Shown here: one piece after another, positions 1 through 8,025 of the stretch
Position numbering within the stretch: position 1 is the first letter of the stretch
Layout: every line of letters starts with the position of its first letter
Assembly (NCBI GenBank): GCA_018240565.1
Contig: JAFEFO010000026.1
Coordinates: 1-64,000 of the forward strand
Reading direction: 5' to 3'
Length of the DNA: 64,000 nucleotides
Source of the DNA: Pseudomonadota bacterium
GTDB lineage: Bacteria; Pseudomonadota; Gammaproteobacteria; Xanthomonadales; Rhodanobacteraceae
Made by a program: the position numbers and the translations under genes
Notes under the pieces: generated by a model
The model's input: only the letters and a program-made list of their open reading frames with translations
What the model was told of the DNA's origin: nothing
Databases searched by the model: none

Positions 1-1
1 C

Positions 2-97
2 ATCGAAATGTTCTATAACTCGAAACGACGGCATGGTTCCATAGGCGACCTGTCGCCGGTAGAGTTCGAAAAGCGGTTTGCGGAGAACGGCTCCTGA
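2..97 (+). pseudogene. IS3-family transposase, C-terminal fragment
   Basis: The window opens inside a reading frame whose residues (IEMFYNSKRRHGSIGDLSP, ending in TGA at 95-97) match the last part of the IS3-family DDE transposase, where a YN..R.H...G..(S/T)P segment follows the catalytic Glu. Only about 31 codons are visible, so whether the upstream part is intact cannot be judged. A related fragment lies at 22457-22597, and both are followed by similar DNA reading roughly AAGCCTG(G/C)GCGATTCA, probably the element's terminal region. The element appears to have cut into the integrase gene that follows. Confidence 0.75.
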
Positions 98-632
98 CTG
101 TCTACAGAAGCCTGGGCGATTCAAACACGAGCGCTATTTTCTCATTTTGGCCTACGCAACGATGAGCCGTCCTGAGGCGATTCTAGATCTCAAGCGCGAA
201 ATGGTTGATTTCGACCGGCGTCTTTTCGATACCAACCCAAAGGCTCGAATACAAACAAAAAAGCATAGACCAGTTGTTCCTGTTGTCGACGAGTTGCTGC
301 CTTGGCTCGAGTATGCCCCCAACGGGTACTTGGTTCGCTGGCGCAACCAACCGATTCAGTCGTTCAAGACGGCATGGCGGGCAATTCGGCGGCGCGCTCG
401 TCTCGGGGCGGATGTGTACGCCAAGACAATTCGCCACACGATGGCGACGGAGTTGCGCGCTGCAGGAGTTCCTGAAGCCGAGGTCCAAGGGTTTCTTGGA
501 CACCGGGCATATACTGGAAGTACGGAAATTTATGCGAAGTACAGGCCGGACTACCTGGGCAAGGCGGCTGGAGTCGTCAACAGCTACCTTTTGCGCCTGC
601 GTAGCAGTTGCGTAGCACCTGACGTGGAATAG
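78..632 (+). pseudogene. Tyrosine recombinase/phage integrase, N-terminally truncated
   Basis: The frame reads as the catalytic half of a tyrosine recombinase. It shows box I Arg in TMSRPEAILDLK, a KTIRHTMATEL box II (K in place of the usual first His of HxxR, a tolerated variant), LGHRAYTGSTEIYAKY with the second His, and the nucleophilic Tyr. The arm-binding and core-binding domains are missing, and about the first 16 codons are read from the IS end, so the gene is probably dead. It ends 32 bp from the 3' end of tRNA-Val, the usual position for an integrase of a tRNA-targeting island. It is therefore best read as the relic of an older element at that tRNA. Confidence 0.75.
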
Positions 633-663
633 GCCACAAAACGACCGCAACTTATTGATTTAT

Positions 664-738
664 TGGTGGGCAGTACAGGGATCGAACCTGTGACCCCCAC
701 CATGTCAAGGTGATGCTCTACCGCTGAGCTAACTGCCC
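664..738 (-). tRNA. tRNA-Val (anticodon GAC)
   Basis: Read on the minus strand, a 7-bp acceptor stem (GGGCAGT with ACTGCCC) encloses a D arm, an anticodon arm with loop TTGACAT (anticodon GAC, valine) and a T arm with the TTCGATC loop. The CCA end is encoded. The integrase relic lies just beyond the 3' end. Confidence 0.95.
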
Positions 739-847
739 ACGGAGGGGGCGCGAATCATACAACGCCAGCGCCGCGCCGCCAAGTACGCGGGCTTGGCGAG
801 CCGCATGCCCTCGCCGATAATCGCGGGTCGCCGCAAACAGACCGCGC

Positions 848-2257
848 ATGCAGTTCGATTCCTTCACCTTTGTCGTTTTCTTCGCGGTCGTGTTGTGCAC
901 CTACAACGCATTGCGTGGCTGGTCGGCGCGAAAATGGTTCCTGCTGGCGGCCAGTTACGTTTTCTACGCGGCGTGGAATCCGCTGTTCCTGCCGCTGCTG
1001 GTCGGTTCGGCGACGCTGGACTTCTGGGTGGCGCAGCGCATCCGCGCCGCTGCGGAGGGCGCACCGCGCCGGCACTGGATCATCCTGACGCTGGTGGTCA
1101 ATCTCGGGGTTCTGGGCATCTTCAAATACCACGCTTTCCTGCTGGCCAATCTGGCGGCGGCGCTGGCGCTCGTCGGCGTGCGCTATGTGCCGGCGCCGAT
1201 GGACATCATCCTGCCGATCGGCATTTCGTTCTACACCTTTCATTCGCTGTCGTATTGCCTGGACATCTATCGCGGCAAGTTCGAGCCGACGCGCAACTGG
1301 CGCGATTACGCGCTGTACGTCGCCTTCTTCCCGCAATTGGTGGCGGGGCCGATCACGCGTTTCACGCAGATGCGCGCGCAGATCGAGAATCCGCGTCGTA
1401 CCACGCGTGAGGGCCTGGCCTGGGGTTGTGCCTTGCTGGTGCTTGGCCTGTTTGAGAAATGCGTGCTGGCCGATACCGTGTTCGCGCCGGTCGCCGACGG
1501 TTTTTTCAATGCGGTCGGCAGGGCGGGTGCGGCCGCGGCATGGAGTGGCACGCTCGCTTTCAGCGGACAGATCTTCTGCGATTTCGCCGGTTACTCGACC
1601 TGCGCCATCGGTGCGGCGATGGCACTGGGCTTCGTATTGCCGACCAATTTCCGCTATCCGTATGCCGCAATCGGGTTTTCCGATTTCTGGCGGCGCTGGC
1701 ACATCTCGCTGTCGACCTGGCTGCGCGATTACCTGTACGTCTCGCTCGGCGGCAATCGACGCGGCGAATGGCGCACCTACATCAACCTGATGCTGACGAT
1801 GTTGATCGGCGGACTGTGGCATGGCGCGGCGTGGACGTTCGTGATCTGGGGTGGCTTGCATGGCGTGTTCCTGGCCGTCGAACGCTGCGTGCGCGAACGG
1901 CTGTGGCCGGCCGGTGCCGGCGCGTCTGCGCTGCTGCGGACAGTCTACGGCATGCTGACCTTGCTGTTGGTGGCGATCGCCTGGATCTGGTTTCGTGCCG
2001 CGGATGCCGCCACGGCATGGCAGGCGATGACGAAACTCGCCGGTCCGCTCGCGCCCGGCGCAAGTGCGGAACAATGGCTGGCCATCGCTGCGTTTGCCGT
2101 CGTGACCGCCGTGCATTGGCTGATGCGCGAACGCGACCTCAAGTCCGAATGCGCGCGCATCCCGGCGCCATTGCTAGGCGCGCTGTTGGGCGCGATGCTG
2201 GCGCTGATCGTGCTTTCGCCCGGAGACAACCATGCCTTCATCTATTTCCAGTTCTGA
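848..2257 (+). CDS. MBOAT-family O-acyltransferase (AlgI-like)
   Basis: This 469-residue polytopic membrane protein has the layout of AlgI/MBOAT acyltransferases. There are many hydrophobic segments from residue 5 on, the conserved FSDFWRRWHISLS and LRDYLY.SLGGNR segments in the middle, and the active-site region LWHGAAWTFVIWGGLHG at about residues 321-337 with the conserved histidines. Family members move acetyl groups across the inner membrane for O-acetylation of exported polysaccharides. Which glycan is modified cannot be told. The next gene overlaps by 26 bp and encodes an SGNH-like partner, a common pairing. ATG 848 starts the first hydrophobic segment directly. Confidence 0.9.
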   Translation: MQFDSFTFVVFFAVVLCTYNALRGWSARKWFLLAASYVFYAAWNPLFLPLLVGSATLDFWVAQRIRAAAEGAPRRHWIILTLVVNLGVLGIFKYHAFLLANLAAALALVGVRYVPAPMDIILPIGISFYTFHSLSYCLDIYRGKFEPTRNWRDYALYVAFFPQLVAGPITRFTQMRAQIENPRRTTREGLAWGCALLVLGLFEKCVLADTVFAPVADGFFNAVGRAGAAAAWSGTLAFSGQIFCDFAGYSTCAIGAAMALGFVLPTNFRYPYAAIGFSDFWRRWHISLSTWLRDYLYVSLGGNRRGEWRTYINLMLTMLIGGLWHGAAWTFVIWGGLHGVFLAVERCVRERLWPAGAGASALLRTVYGMLTLLLVAIAWIWFRAADAATAWQAMTKLAGPLAPGASAEQWLAIAAFAVVTAVHWLMRERDLKSECARIPAPLLGALLGAMLALIVLSPGDNHAFIYFQF

Positions 2258-3254
2258 CCCGGTGTCGGTCCGACGCTGGCTGGCAGCGTGGCTGGTCGCC
2301 ATCGTTCTGGCCGTGGCGACGTGCGCCAGTGTCGAGGCGTATTGGCGTGCGCACGGATTCCGGTCAAACGTGCTGGATTCGCGTCAACTCTGGTCGCAGC
2401 AGCGCATGCGCGTGGATCGCGGCCACGGCATCGCGTTGGCGTTGCTCGGCGCTTCACGCACCGAATACGGCATCGATCCGCAACGCTTGCGCGAGCGCCT
2501 GCCGGCCTATCGACCGGTGATGCTGGCCGTGAACGCGCATTACCCGCTGGCGACCTTGCGCGATCTTGCCGCCGATACGGACTTTCGCGGCGTCGTGTTG
2601 TGCGACCTGGACGCGGTTGGCTATCTGCGCGCGTATTGGGACATGCAGCAATCGTATGTCGATTACTACCACACGCAATGGACGCCAAGCTGGAATTTCC
2701 ATCGCATGCTGCTCACCGATTGGCAACGTGCCGCCGTCATCGCCAATCCGGAGTTCGGCTGGAAGGCAAGCCTGCTGCGCGCGTTCACCGGCGCGGCGCC
2801 ATTCCGCGATTATGTCCGCTATCGCGCCAATCGCAGCGGCGACATCGACTACCGCGAAGTCGACGTCGCCGCGAGCAAGCGCCATTTCGCCGAGACCATG
2901 GAAGGCAACATCGCGCACCTGCCGCCACACGATCCGCAACGCTGGTTGGCGGACCTGGCGCCGATGCACGCCTGGATCGCGGCGATCAACGCCCGCGGCG
3001 GCAGCGTCATTTTCTATCAAAGTCCGTTGAGCGGCCTGCAACGCGAAGCAATGCAGCGGGTCTTTCCACCTGCCGAGTACTGGGACAGGCTCATCGCGGC
3101 ATTTCCCGAGGCGCATTTCCTCGATGCGGACGACGTGCCGGAACTCGCGGCCTTCCGGCTGCCGGACGATTCGCACATGGATTACCGGGACAAGGCGGCC
3201 TATACCGATGCGCTCGCCAGGGTTCTGGTCGAGCGCGGTTTCGTGCGGCGCTGA
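2232..3254 (+). CDS. SGNH-hydrolase-like membrane-anchored protein, partner of MBOAT
   Basis: This 340-residue protein has one N-terminal hydrophobic segment (about residues 14-33) followed by a periplasmic domain. LLGASRTEYG at about residue 72 resembles the GxS nucleophile block of SGNH esterase/acyltransferases, and PDDSHMDYRDKAAYTD near residue 312 resembles the Asp-x-x-His block. AlgJ, AlgX and DltD-type partners of MBOAT proteins have this fold and complete the transfer of acetyl to the glycan. The gene overlaps the MBOAT gene, which supports joint action. The specific substrate is unknown, and the fold call rests on motifs only. Confidence 0.7.
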   Translation: MPSSISSSDPVSVRRWLAAWLVAIVLAVATCASVEAYWRAHGFRSNVLDSRQLWSQQRMRVDRGHGIALALLGASRTEYGIDPQRLRERLPAYRPVMLAVNAHYPLATLRDLAADTDFRGVVLCDLDAVGYLRAYWDMQQSYVDYYHTQWTPSWNFHRMLLTDWQRAAVIANPEFGWKASLLRAFTGAAPFRDYVRYRANRSGDIDYREVDVAASKRHFAETMEGNIAHLPPHDPQRWLADLAPMHAWIAAINARGGSVIFYQSPLSGLQREAMQRVFPPAEYWDRLIAAFPEAHFLDADDVPELAAFRLPDDSHMDYRDKAAYTDALARVLVERGFVRR

Positions 3255-3263
3255 CGCGAATCG

Positions 3264-5288
3264 CTATCGGCGCAAACCCGCCTCGCGCAACTGGTGCAGG
3301 CGGTCGCGCAGGCGTGCGGCATCCTCGAATTCCAGGTTTTGCGCGTGCTTGTACATCTGCGCTTCCAGGCGCTTGAGTTCGGCGGCGAGTTTTTCCGGCG
3401 GTAGCGCCGCGTAGTCGGCGGCCTCTTCGGCCACGCGTCGCGCGCCTTTGCCACGCGCGTGTTCGCGTTCGTTCGCGGCGTCGGCGCGCGCGCCCTCCAT
3501 GATGTCGGTGATCTTCTTGACCACGCTGGTGGGCGTGATGCCGTGCTCGGCGTTGTACTCGACCTGCTTGTTGCGGCGGCGGTCGGTTTCCTCGATCGCC
3601 GCACGCATCGAGTTGGTGATCGAATCGGCGTACAGGATCGCCTTGCCGCGCAGGTTGCGCGCGGCGCGACCAATGGTCTGGATCAACGACCCGGTGGAGC
3701 GCAGGAAACCTTCCTTGTCGGCATCCAGGATCGCGACCAGCGACACCTCGGGCATGTCCAGGCCCTCGCGCAACAGGTTGATGCCGACCAGTACGTCGAA
3801 CTTGCCCAGGCGCAAATCGCGCAGGATTTCCACGCGCTCGACGGTTTCGATGTCCGAGTGCAGGTAGCGCACGCGCACGCCGTGTTCTTCCAGATAATCG
3901 GTGAGGTTCTCGGCCATGCGCTTGGTCAGCGTCGTCACCAGCACGCGATCGCCCATCGCCACGCGCGCATTGCATTCACCGAGCAGATCATCGACCTGGG
4001 TGCGCACCGGGCGCACTTCGACCTGCGGATCGACGAGACCCGTGGGTCGCACCACGAGCTCGACGATGTTGCCCTGCGTGTGCGCGAGTTCGTATTTGCC
4101 CGGGGTCGCGGAAACGAAGATGCAGCGTGGCGCGCGACGTTCCCATTCCTCGAATTTGAGCGGCCGGTTGTCCAGCGCGGAGGGCAGGCGGAAACCGAAT
4201 TCGACCAGCGTTTCCTTGCGCGAGCGGTCGCCCTTGTACATCGCGCCGAGCTGCGGAATGGTCACGTGCGATTCGTCCACGACCAACAATGCATCGGCCG
4301 GAAGATAATCAAACAGGCACGGCGGCGGCTCGCCCGGCGCATGGCCGGTCAGATGGCGCGAATAGTTCTCGATACCGTTGCAGTAGCCGATCTCGGCCAT
4401 CATCTCGATGTCGAACTGGGTGCGTTGTTGCAGGCGCTGCGCCTCGACCAGCTTGTTCGCCGCGTACAGTTGTTCGAGGCGTTCCTTCAATTCCGCCTTG
4501 ATCGTCTCCACCGCTTCGAGCACGGTGCGGCGCGTGGTCACGTAATGCGAACCGGGATAGATCGTGTAGCGCGGAATCTTGCGCGTCACCGCGCCGGTGA
4601 GTGGATCGAACAGCGACAGGTTCTCGATCTCGCCGTCGAACAACTCGATGCGCACCGCTTCCATTTCATTTTCCGCGGGGAACACATCGATGGTCTCGCC
4701 GCGCACGCGATAGGCACCGCGGTGCAGCTCGTAATCGCCGCGCTCGTATTGCAGTTCGGTCAGGCGGCGCAGCAATTCGCGTTGGTCGATGCGCTCGCCA
4801 CGCACCAGGTGCAGCACCATGCGATGGTATTCACCGGGGTCACCGAGGCCATAAATTGCCGACACCGTGGACACGATCACCGCGTCACGGCGCTCGATCA
4901 ACGCCTTGGTCGCGGACAGGCGCATCTGCTCGATGTGCTCGTTGATCGACGAATCCTTCTCGATGTAGGTGTCGCTGGATGGGACGTAGGCTTCCGGCTG
5001 GTAATAGTCGTAGTAACTGACGAAATACTCCACCGCGTTGTGCGGGAAGAATTCCTTGAACTCGCCGTAGAGCTGCGCCGCCAGCGTCTTGTTCGGCGCC
5101 AACACCAGGGTCGGCTTTTGCACGCGCTCGATGACGTTGGCGATGGTGAAGGTCTTGCCCGAGCCGGTCACACCGAGCAGGGTCTGGTGCGCGAGCCCGT
5201 CCTCGAATCCGGCAACGAGCTTGTCGATCGCCTCGGGCTGGTCGCCGGCGGGCTGGTACGGTGCAACGAGTTGGAAACGATCGGACAT
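3264..5288 (-). CDS. uvrB: Excinuclease ABC subunit B
   Basis: UvrB is the damage-verifying helicase-like subunit of nucleotide excision repair. It is loaded by UvrA, recruits UvrC for incision and acts in the cytoplasm. The 674-residue product has the family length. GVTGSGKT (Walker A) lies near residue 38, the beta-hairpin region has [13 protein letters not shown], helicase motifs include VVDESH and QTIGRAARN, and there is a C-terminal UVR domain ([22 protein letters not shown]). The ATG at 5286-5288 (MSDRF) was chosen because family members begin here; an in-frame ATG 13 codons upstream is unlikely. The gene is convergent with the SGNH-like gene, with only 9 bp between them. Confidence 0.98.
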   Translation of the reverse strand: MSDRFQLVAPYQPAGDQPEAIDKLVAGFEDGLAHQTLLGVTGSGKTFTIANVIERVQKPTLVLAPNKTLAAQLYGEFKEFFPHNAVEYFVSYYDYYQPEAYVPSSDTYIEKDSSINEHIEQMRLSATKALIERRDAVIVSTVSAIYGLGDPGEYHRMVLHLVRGERIDQRELLRRLTELQYERGDYELHRGAYRVRGETIDVFPAENEMEAVRIELFDGEIENLSLFDPLTGAVTRKIPRYTIYPGSHYVTTRRTVLEAVETIKAELKERLEQLYAANKLVEAQRLQQRTQFDIEMMAEIGYCNGIENYSRHLTGHAPGEPPPCLFDYLPADALLVVDESHVTIPQLGAMYKGDRSRKETLVEFGFRLPSALDNRPLKFEEWERRAPRCIFVSATPGKYELAHTQGNIVELVVRPTGLVDPQVEVRPVRTQVDDLLGECNARVAMGDRVLVTTLTKRMAENLTDYLEEHGVRVRYLHSDIETVERVEILRDLRLGKFDVLVGINLLREGLDMPEVSLVAILDADKEGFLRSTGSLIQTIGRAARNLRGKAILYADSITNSMRAAIEETDRRRNKQVEYNAEHGITPTSVVKKITDIMEGARADAANEREHARGKGARRVAEEAADYAALPPEKLAAELKRLEAQMYKHAQNLEFEDAARLRDRLHQLREAGLRR

Positions 5289-5431
5289 CGGCGGTTCCGG
5301 AAGCGAACCGATGATTATAGATCGCATTGCGACCGTGACGTCGGCGTTTTCCTACGCACGCGTGCGCGCTATGCCGATGTCGTCGCGCCAAGGCGATTCC
5401 TAGCATGGCCGTACCTTCGAGGAGGAACGCC

Positions 5432-5992
5432 ATGCGCCAGCCGTATTCGGAAAGAGTCCGTGGGATCACCCTGATCGAACTGATCTTCACCATTGCGATC
5501 GCTTGCGTCCTGTGCGCCGTGAGCTTGCCGGCATTGGGCGGCCTCTTGCGCAGCGGGCAGTCGCGCAGCGCGCACAATGCGCTGGTCGCGGCGTTGAACC
5601 TGGCGCGCAGCACGGCGGCCGCGCGGCAGGGCGATGTATCGATCTGCCCCAGCCGCGACGGCGCGACCTGCGACAATGCGATCTGGTGGCAGCATGGCTG
5701 GATCGTGTTCGCCGACGCGAACCACGATGGCGCGCGCGATGCAGGCGAGGAGTTGATCCACGTCGATCCGGTGCAAACCGGTATCGCGATCGCGAGCAGC
5801 GCAGGGCGCCGGCACGTGGTCTACCGCGGCGACGGCAGCTCCGCCGGCAGCAATCTCACCATCACCTTTTGCGACGATCGCGGCGCGGCGAGTGCCGATA
5901 CCGTGGTCATCAGCAACTCCGGCCGCATCCGATCCGGCAAGGCCACCCCGGCCCAGGCCGCGGCGGCCTGCGCCGGTTTGCCGGCACCTTGA
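5432..5992 (+). CDS. GspH/FimT-family type IV pseudopilin
   Basis: A class III prepilin leader ends in VRG, followed by ITLIELIFTIAI, so prepilin peptidase should cut after the Gly and leave a mature protein with a hydrophobic N-terminal helix but Ile instead of Phe at +1. The 186-residue length and the C-terminal domain with two Cys pairs fit GspH/FimT minor pseudopilins of type IV pili or type II secretion. ATG 5432 is preferred over 5405 because GGAGG (5421-5425) sits 6 nt upstream. No other pilus gene is near, so it appears to be a lone minor pilin. Confidence 0.85.
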   Translation: MRQPYSERVRGITLIELIFTIAIACVLCAVSLPALGGLLRSGQSRSAHNALVAALNLARSTAAARQGDVSICPSRDGATCDNAIWWQHGWIVFADANHDGARDAGEELIHVDPVQTGIAIASSAGRRHVVYRGDGSSAGSNLTITFCDDRGAASADTVVISNSGRIRSGKATPAQAAAACAGLPAP

Positions 5993-6038
5993 CCAAAATC
6001 GCGTTGTCCCTGAAAATACGCGGCTCGCTCCGACGCAT

Positions 6039-6113
<75 letters not shown>

Positions 6114-6121
6114 TATGAAAC

Positions 6122-6150
6122 AAGGGCCTGCAGCAATGCAGGCCCTTTTT
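6122..6150 (+). terminator. Rho-independent terminator after tRNA-Asn
   Basis: AAGGGCCTGCA (6122-6132) pairs with TGCAGGCCCTT (6137-6147) around a GCAA loop and is followed by a T run. It lies inside island 1, so the element supplies a new terminator for the tRNA whose own 3' flank it displaced. Confidence 0.85.
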
Positions 6151-6160
6151 CTTTTTGAAT

Positions 6161-6180
6161 GAGTCACCACAGAGTCACCA
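6161..6180 (+). repeat. Left arm-type repeats, 2 x GAGTCACCA
   Basis: GAGTCACCA occurs at 6161-6169 and 6172-6180, an 11-bp period. The same pair with the same period occurs at 20508-20527 near the other end of the island. This is the pattern expected of integrase or excisionase arm sites, but binding is inferred. Confidence 0.6.
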
Positions 6181-6290
6181 AAGGCGGCTCGAAACATTTT
6201 TAAGCGGAACTGCCGGCATGGCGTTGCAAGCGCGCCTGAATTGAACTTGCCACTGTCAGATCGCGGTCTCTCTTGAAAGTGCCCAAGTTG

Positions 6291-7079
6291 TCATTCGCCA
6301 CATTCGGCGTTTCCATCGCGCGCCCATGTGCGATCTTGACTGCCTTCGTCTGGCCGAACCAAATCGATCGCACGCCGACCCACGCGCAACATGTTCTTCC
6401 AGACCTCGATGTGGACTTCTGGGTTCATCAGCCTGCTCGTCGCTGCCCTGAGCTTGCCGTAAGGAACGGAGAAAAATGTCGGCCAGGCCGTTCCAAATCC
6501 CCTGACGTCGACCGACTTGCCCGCGACGGTCAGACGCAGCCGCTCACCGTCGAAGATGATTTGTGCAACATCGTTCGCGCTCGCAGTGCCGCGGCGATCG
6601 CTCAGATCGCGCATGGCCAGTTTCAGCCATTCGCGCGGGACCCGACACTGCGGGCGCAGTTCGTGGTTTCTCCGCTCCTGGACCCACGGCAAGAGGTGCT
6701 GTTTAGCCCTGCCAGATTCCACCCAGCCCGGGGCCGAGTAGGGCTTACCGATCGACTTGTCCAGCAGCCACGAAAGCAGCGCGACTCCGTATTCATCGGA
6801 CTCGACCGCGAGCGGAGTCTCGAACTGGATTCCTCCGGGGCGCAAGGCTCGGCGCTCTGGGATCGACACCGTGAAGCGGAAATGAGGCTGGAACGAATCA
6901 GGGCTTATCGCAAATTGCGCCGCTTCGATCGTCATGGCCTCGTAACGAAATTCGTAACTTGGCTCTTCGTCAGTCAATCGTCCCGTCACCTCTCTGAATC
7001 CGAGGAGGCGCAATACATCCCGGAGAGCCACCTGCGTTGGCGGGCGGAACCGCAGGCCTTGGGGAGTCGGGCTATTCAT
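6291..7079 (-). CDS. Hypothetical protein of island 1
   Basis: I do not recognise this 262-residue protein. It is soluble by composition, has no signal peptide or membrane segment, and contains an ordered-looking central region (WLLDKSIGKPYSAPGWVESG and WLKLAMRDLSDRRG). It runs divergently from an XRE regulator at 7173, and the 93 bp between them hold palindromes, so the pair may share regulation. A similarly long plus-strand frame covers the same DNA. The minus-strand frame was chosen because its product looks like a folded protein, whereas the other is Arg/Gln-rich shadow sequence. Function unknown. Confidence 0.6.
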   Translation of the reverse strand: MNSPTPQGLRFRPPTQVALRDVLRLLGFREVTGRLTDEEPSYEFRYEAMTIEAAQFAISPDSFQPHFRFTVSIPERRALRPGGIQFETPLAVESDEYGVALLSWLLDKSIGKPYSAPGWVESGRAKQHLLPWVQERRNHELRPQCRVPREWLKLAMRDLSDRRGTASANDVAQIIFDGERLRLTVAGKSVDVRGFGTAWPTFFSVPYGKLRAATSRLMNPEVHIEVWKNMLRVGRRAIDLVRPDEGSQDRTWARDGNAECGE

Positions 7080-7151
7080 CTACGTCTGTGAATCCTTCCG
7101 AAACAGGATATAGCAATTTTGGGGTATTCCATATCAGGTTAGTACGTTCCT

Positions 7152-7166
7152 GTCCGCAATGCGGAC
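7152..7166. promoter_or_regulatory. Palindrome, possible operator of the XRE gene
   Basis: GTCCGC-AAT-GCGGAC is a perfect 6-3-6 palindrome ending 6 bp before the ATG of the XRE gene, between divergent genes. Autoregulation is inferred. Confidence 0.4.
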
Positions 7167-7172
7167 GAAACG

Positions 7173-7484
7173 ATGACGAGGTCCACCAACCACCCCAGTT
7201 ACCAGGCGTTTTTGACGTTGCTTCGAGCGGAGCGTAGGAAGCGTCATGTCACGCAGGTCGAGCTCGCCGAGCGGTTGGGCAATCGGCAGACCTTCGTCAG
7301 CAAGCTGGAAAATGGGGATCGCAGACTCGACGTAGTGGAGCTGCTTGAATACCTTGATGCCGTTGGCGCCGACACCGCGGAGTTCATCGCGACGCTAAAG
7401 CGCCGAACGAGGATGTCGTCTCGCGACCGAAAGTTAGCGATTCGCACCACACAAGGCTCGCAAATTAAGAAGCCCAAAGCCTAG
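7173..7484 (+). CDS. XRE-family helix-turn-helix regulator
   Basis: The 103-residue protein contains one Cro/C1-type HTH (about residues 14-70): LRAERRKRHVTQVELAERLG, then RQTFVSKLENGDRRLDVVEL, with the conserved Gln, the SKLE recognition start and hydrophobic core positions. The C-terminal third is basic and looks disordered. Such small XRE proteins act as DNA-binding repressors or antitoxins. It is divergent from an unknown gene and separated by about 540 bp from the R-M operon, so it could control either; no toxin partner follows directly. Confidence 0.85.
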   Translation: MTRSTNHPSYQAFLTLLRAERRKRHVTQVELAERLGNRQTFVSKLENGDRRLDVVELLEYLDAVGADTAEFIATLKRRTRMSSRDRKLAIRTTQGSQIKKPKA

Positions 7485-8025
7485 TACCCGGACGTCGCAG
7501 TTCGTGCGACACACCCGAACCACTCTGGTTGCCAGCAACGCCGAAGTTGCAAAGCCGTAACTCGCTCTGCCGAATGACCTATTCGGATTTCGACGAGCCG
7601 CAGGTAACCCAGCGCACGCATCCCATCTTGAACGGTGACTTCAAGCAGCCCGGAGATCAACATGGATAAACAGCCTCTTTTGCGCAGGGAACTGGCGGAA
7701 GCCGTGGCTCGCAAGTTGAGTGCGCAATTCCGGGGAAAAGACCCGACAGAGGAGGAAGCGTCGTCGTAAGATTGTACACGGGGATTCGGGAAGCGATGGC
7801 CTTCGACGTTGATTTCATTCGGCATGGTGAAAGCAGCGGAATCGTCAAGATGCGGCGGATGATCAAGGCGCGATCCCACTGACTGAATGGGCGGCCGCAA
7901 TCGATGCAACCGAAATCGGCGTCAACATGCCAAGCGCCAGCGCGGGACTAGCCGCATCCGGTAAACTTGCCCGAAATTTTCCAGCCCCTTCCATTGCTTC
8001 TATTTCCGACCGATATGAGGTCTTC
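7485..8025. other. 541-bp stretch before hsdR without a well-supported gene
   Basis: Only short frames are present. The best is a 35-codon ORF at 7662-7769. A 28-codon frame at 7796-7882 (MAFDVDFIRHGES) has no clear ribosome-binding site and may be a decayed gene. The stretch should contain the hsd operon promoter, but I cannot pick a convincing -35/-10 pair. Confidence 0.5.
7662..7769 (+). CDS. Possible small protein (35 aa)
   Basis: MDKQPLLRRELAEAVARKL and onward gives a short amphipathic helix followed by an acidic tail. GGAG lies 7 nt before the ATG. There is no recognised family and no neighbour overlap, so coding is only weakly supported. It is upstream of and in the same direction as the hsd operon. 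Confidence 0.3.
   Translation: MDKQPLLRRELAEAVARKLSAQFRGKDPTEEEASS

Noticed and set aside
3459..5474. 671-codon open frame on the plus strand across uvrB
   Set aside because: It lies opposite a textbook UvrB and has His/Arg/Gln-rich shadow composition.
6273..7091. 272-codon plus-strand frame over the first island gene
   Set aside because: Shadow-like composition; the minus-strand product is more protein-like, though neither has a known family.
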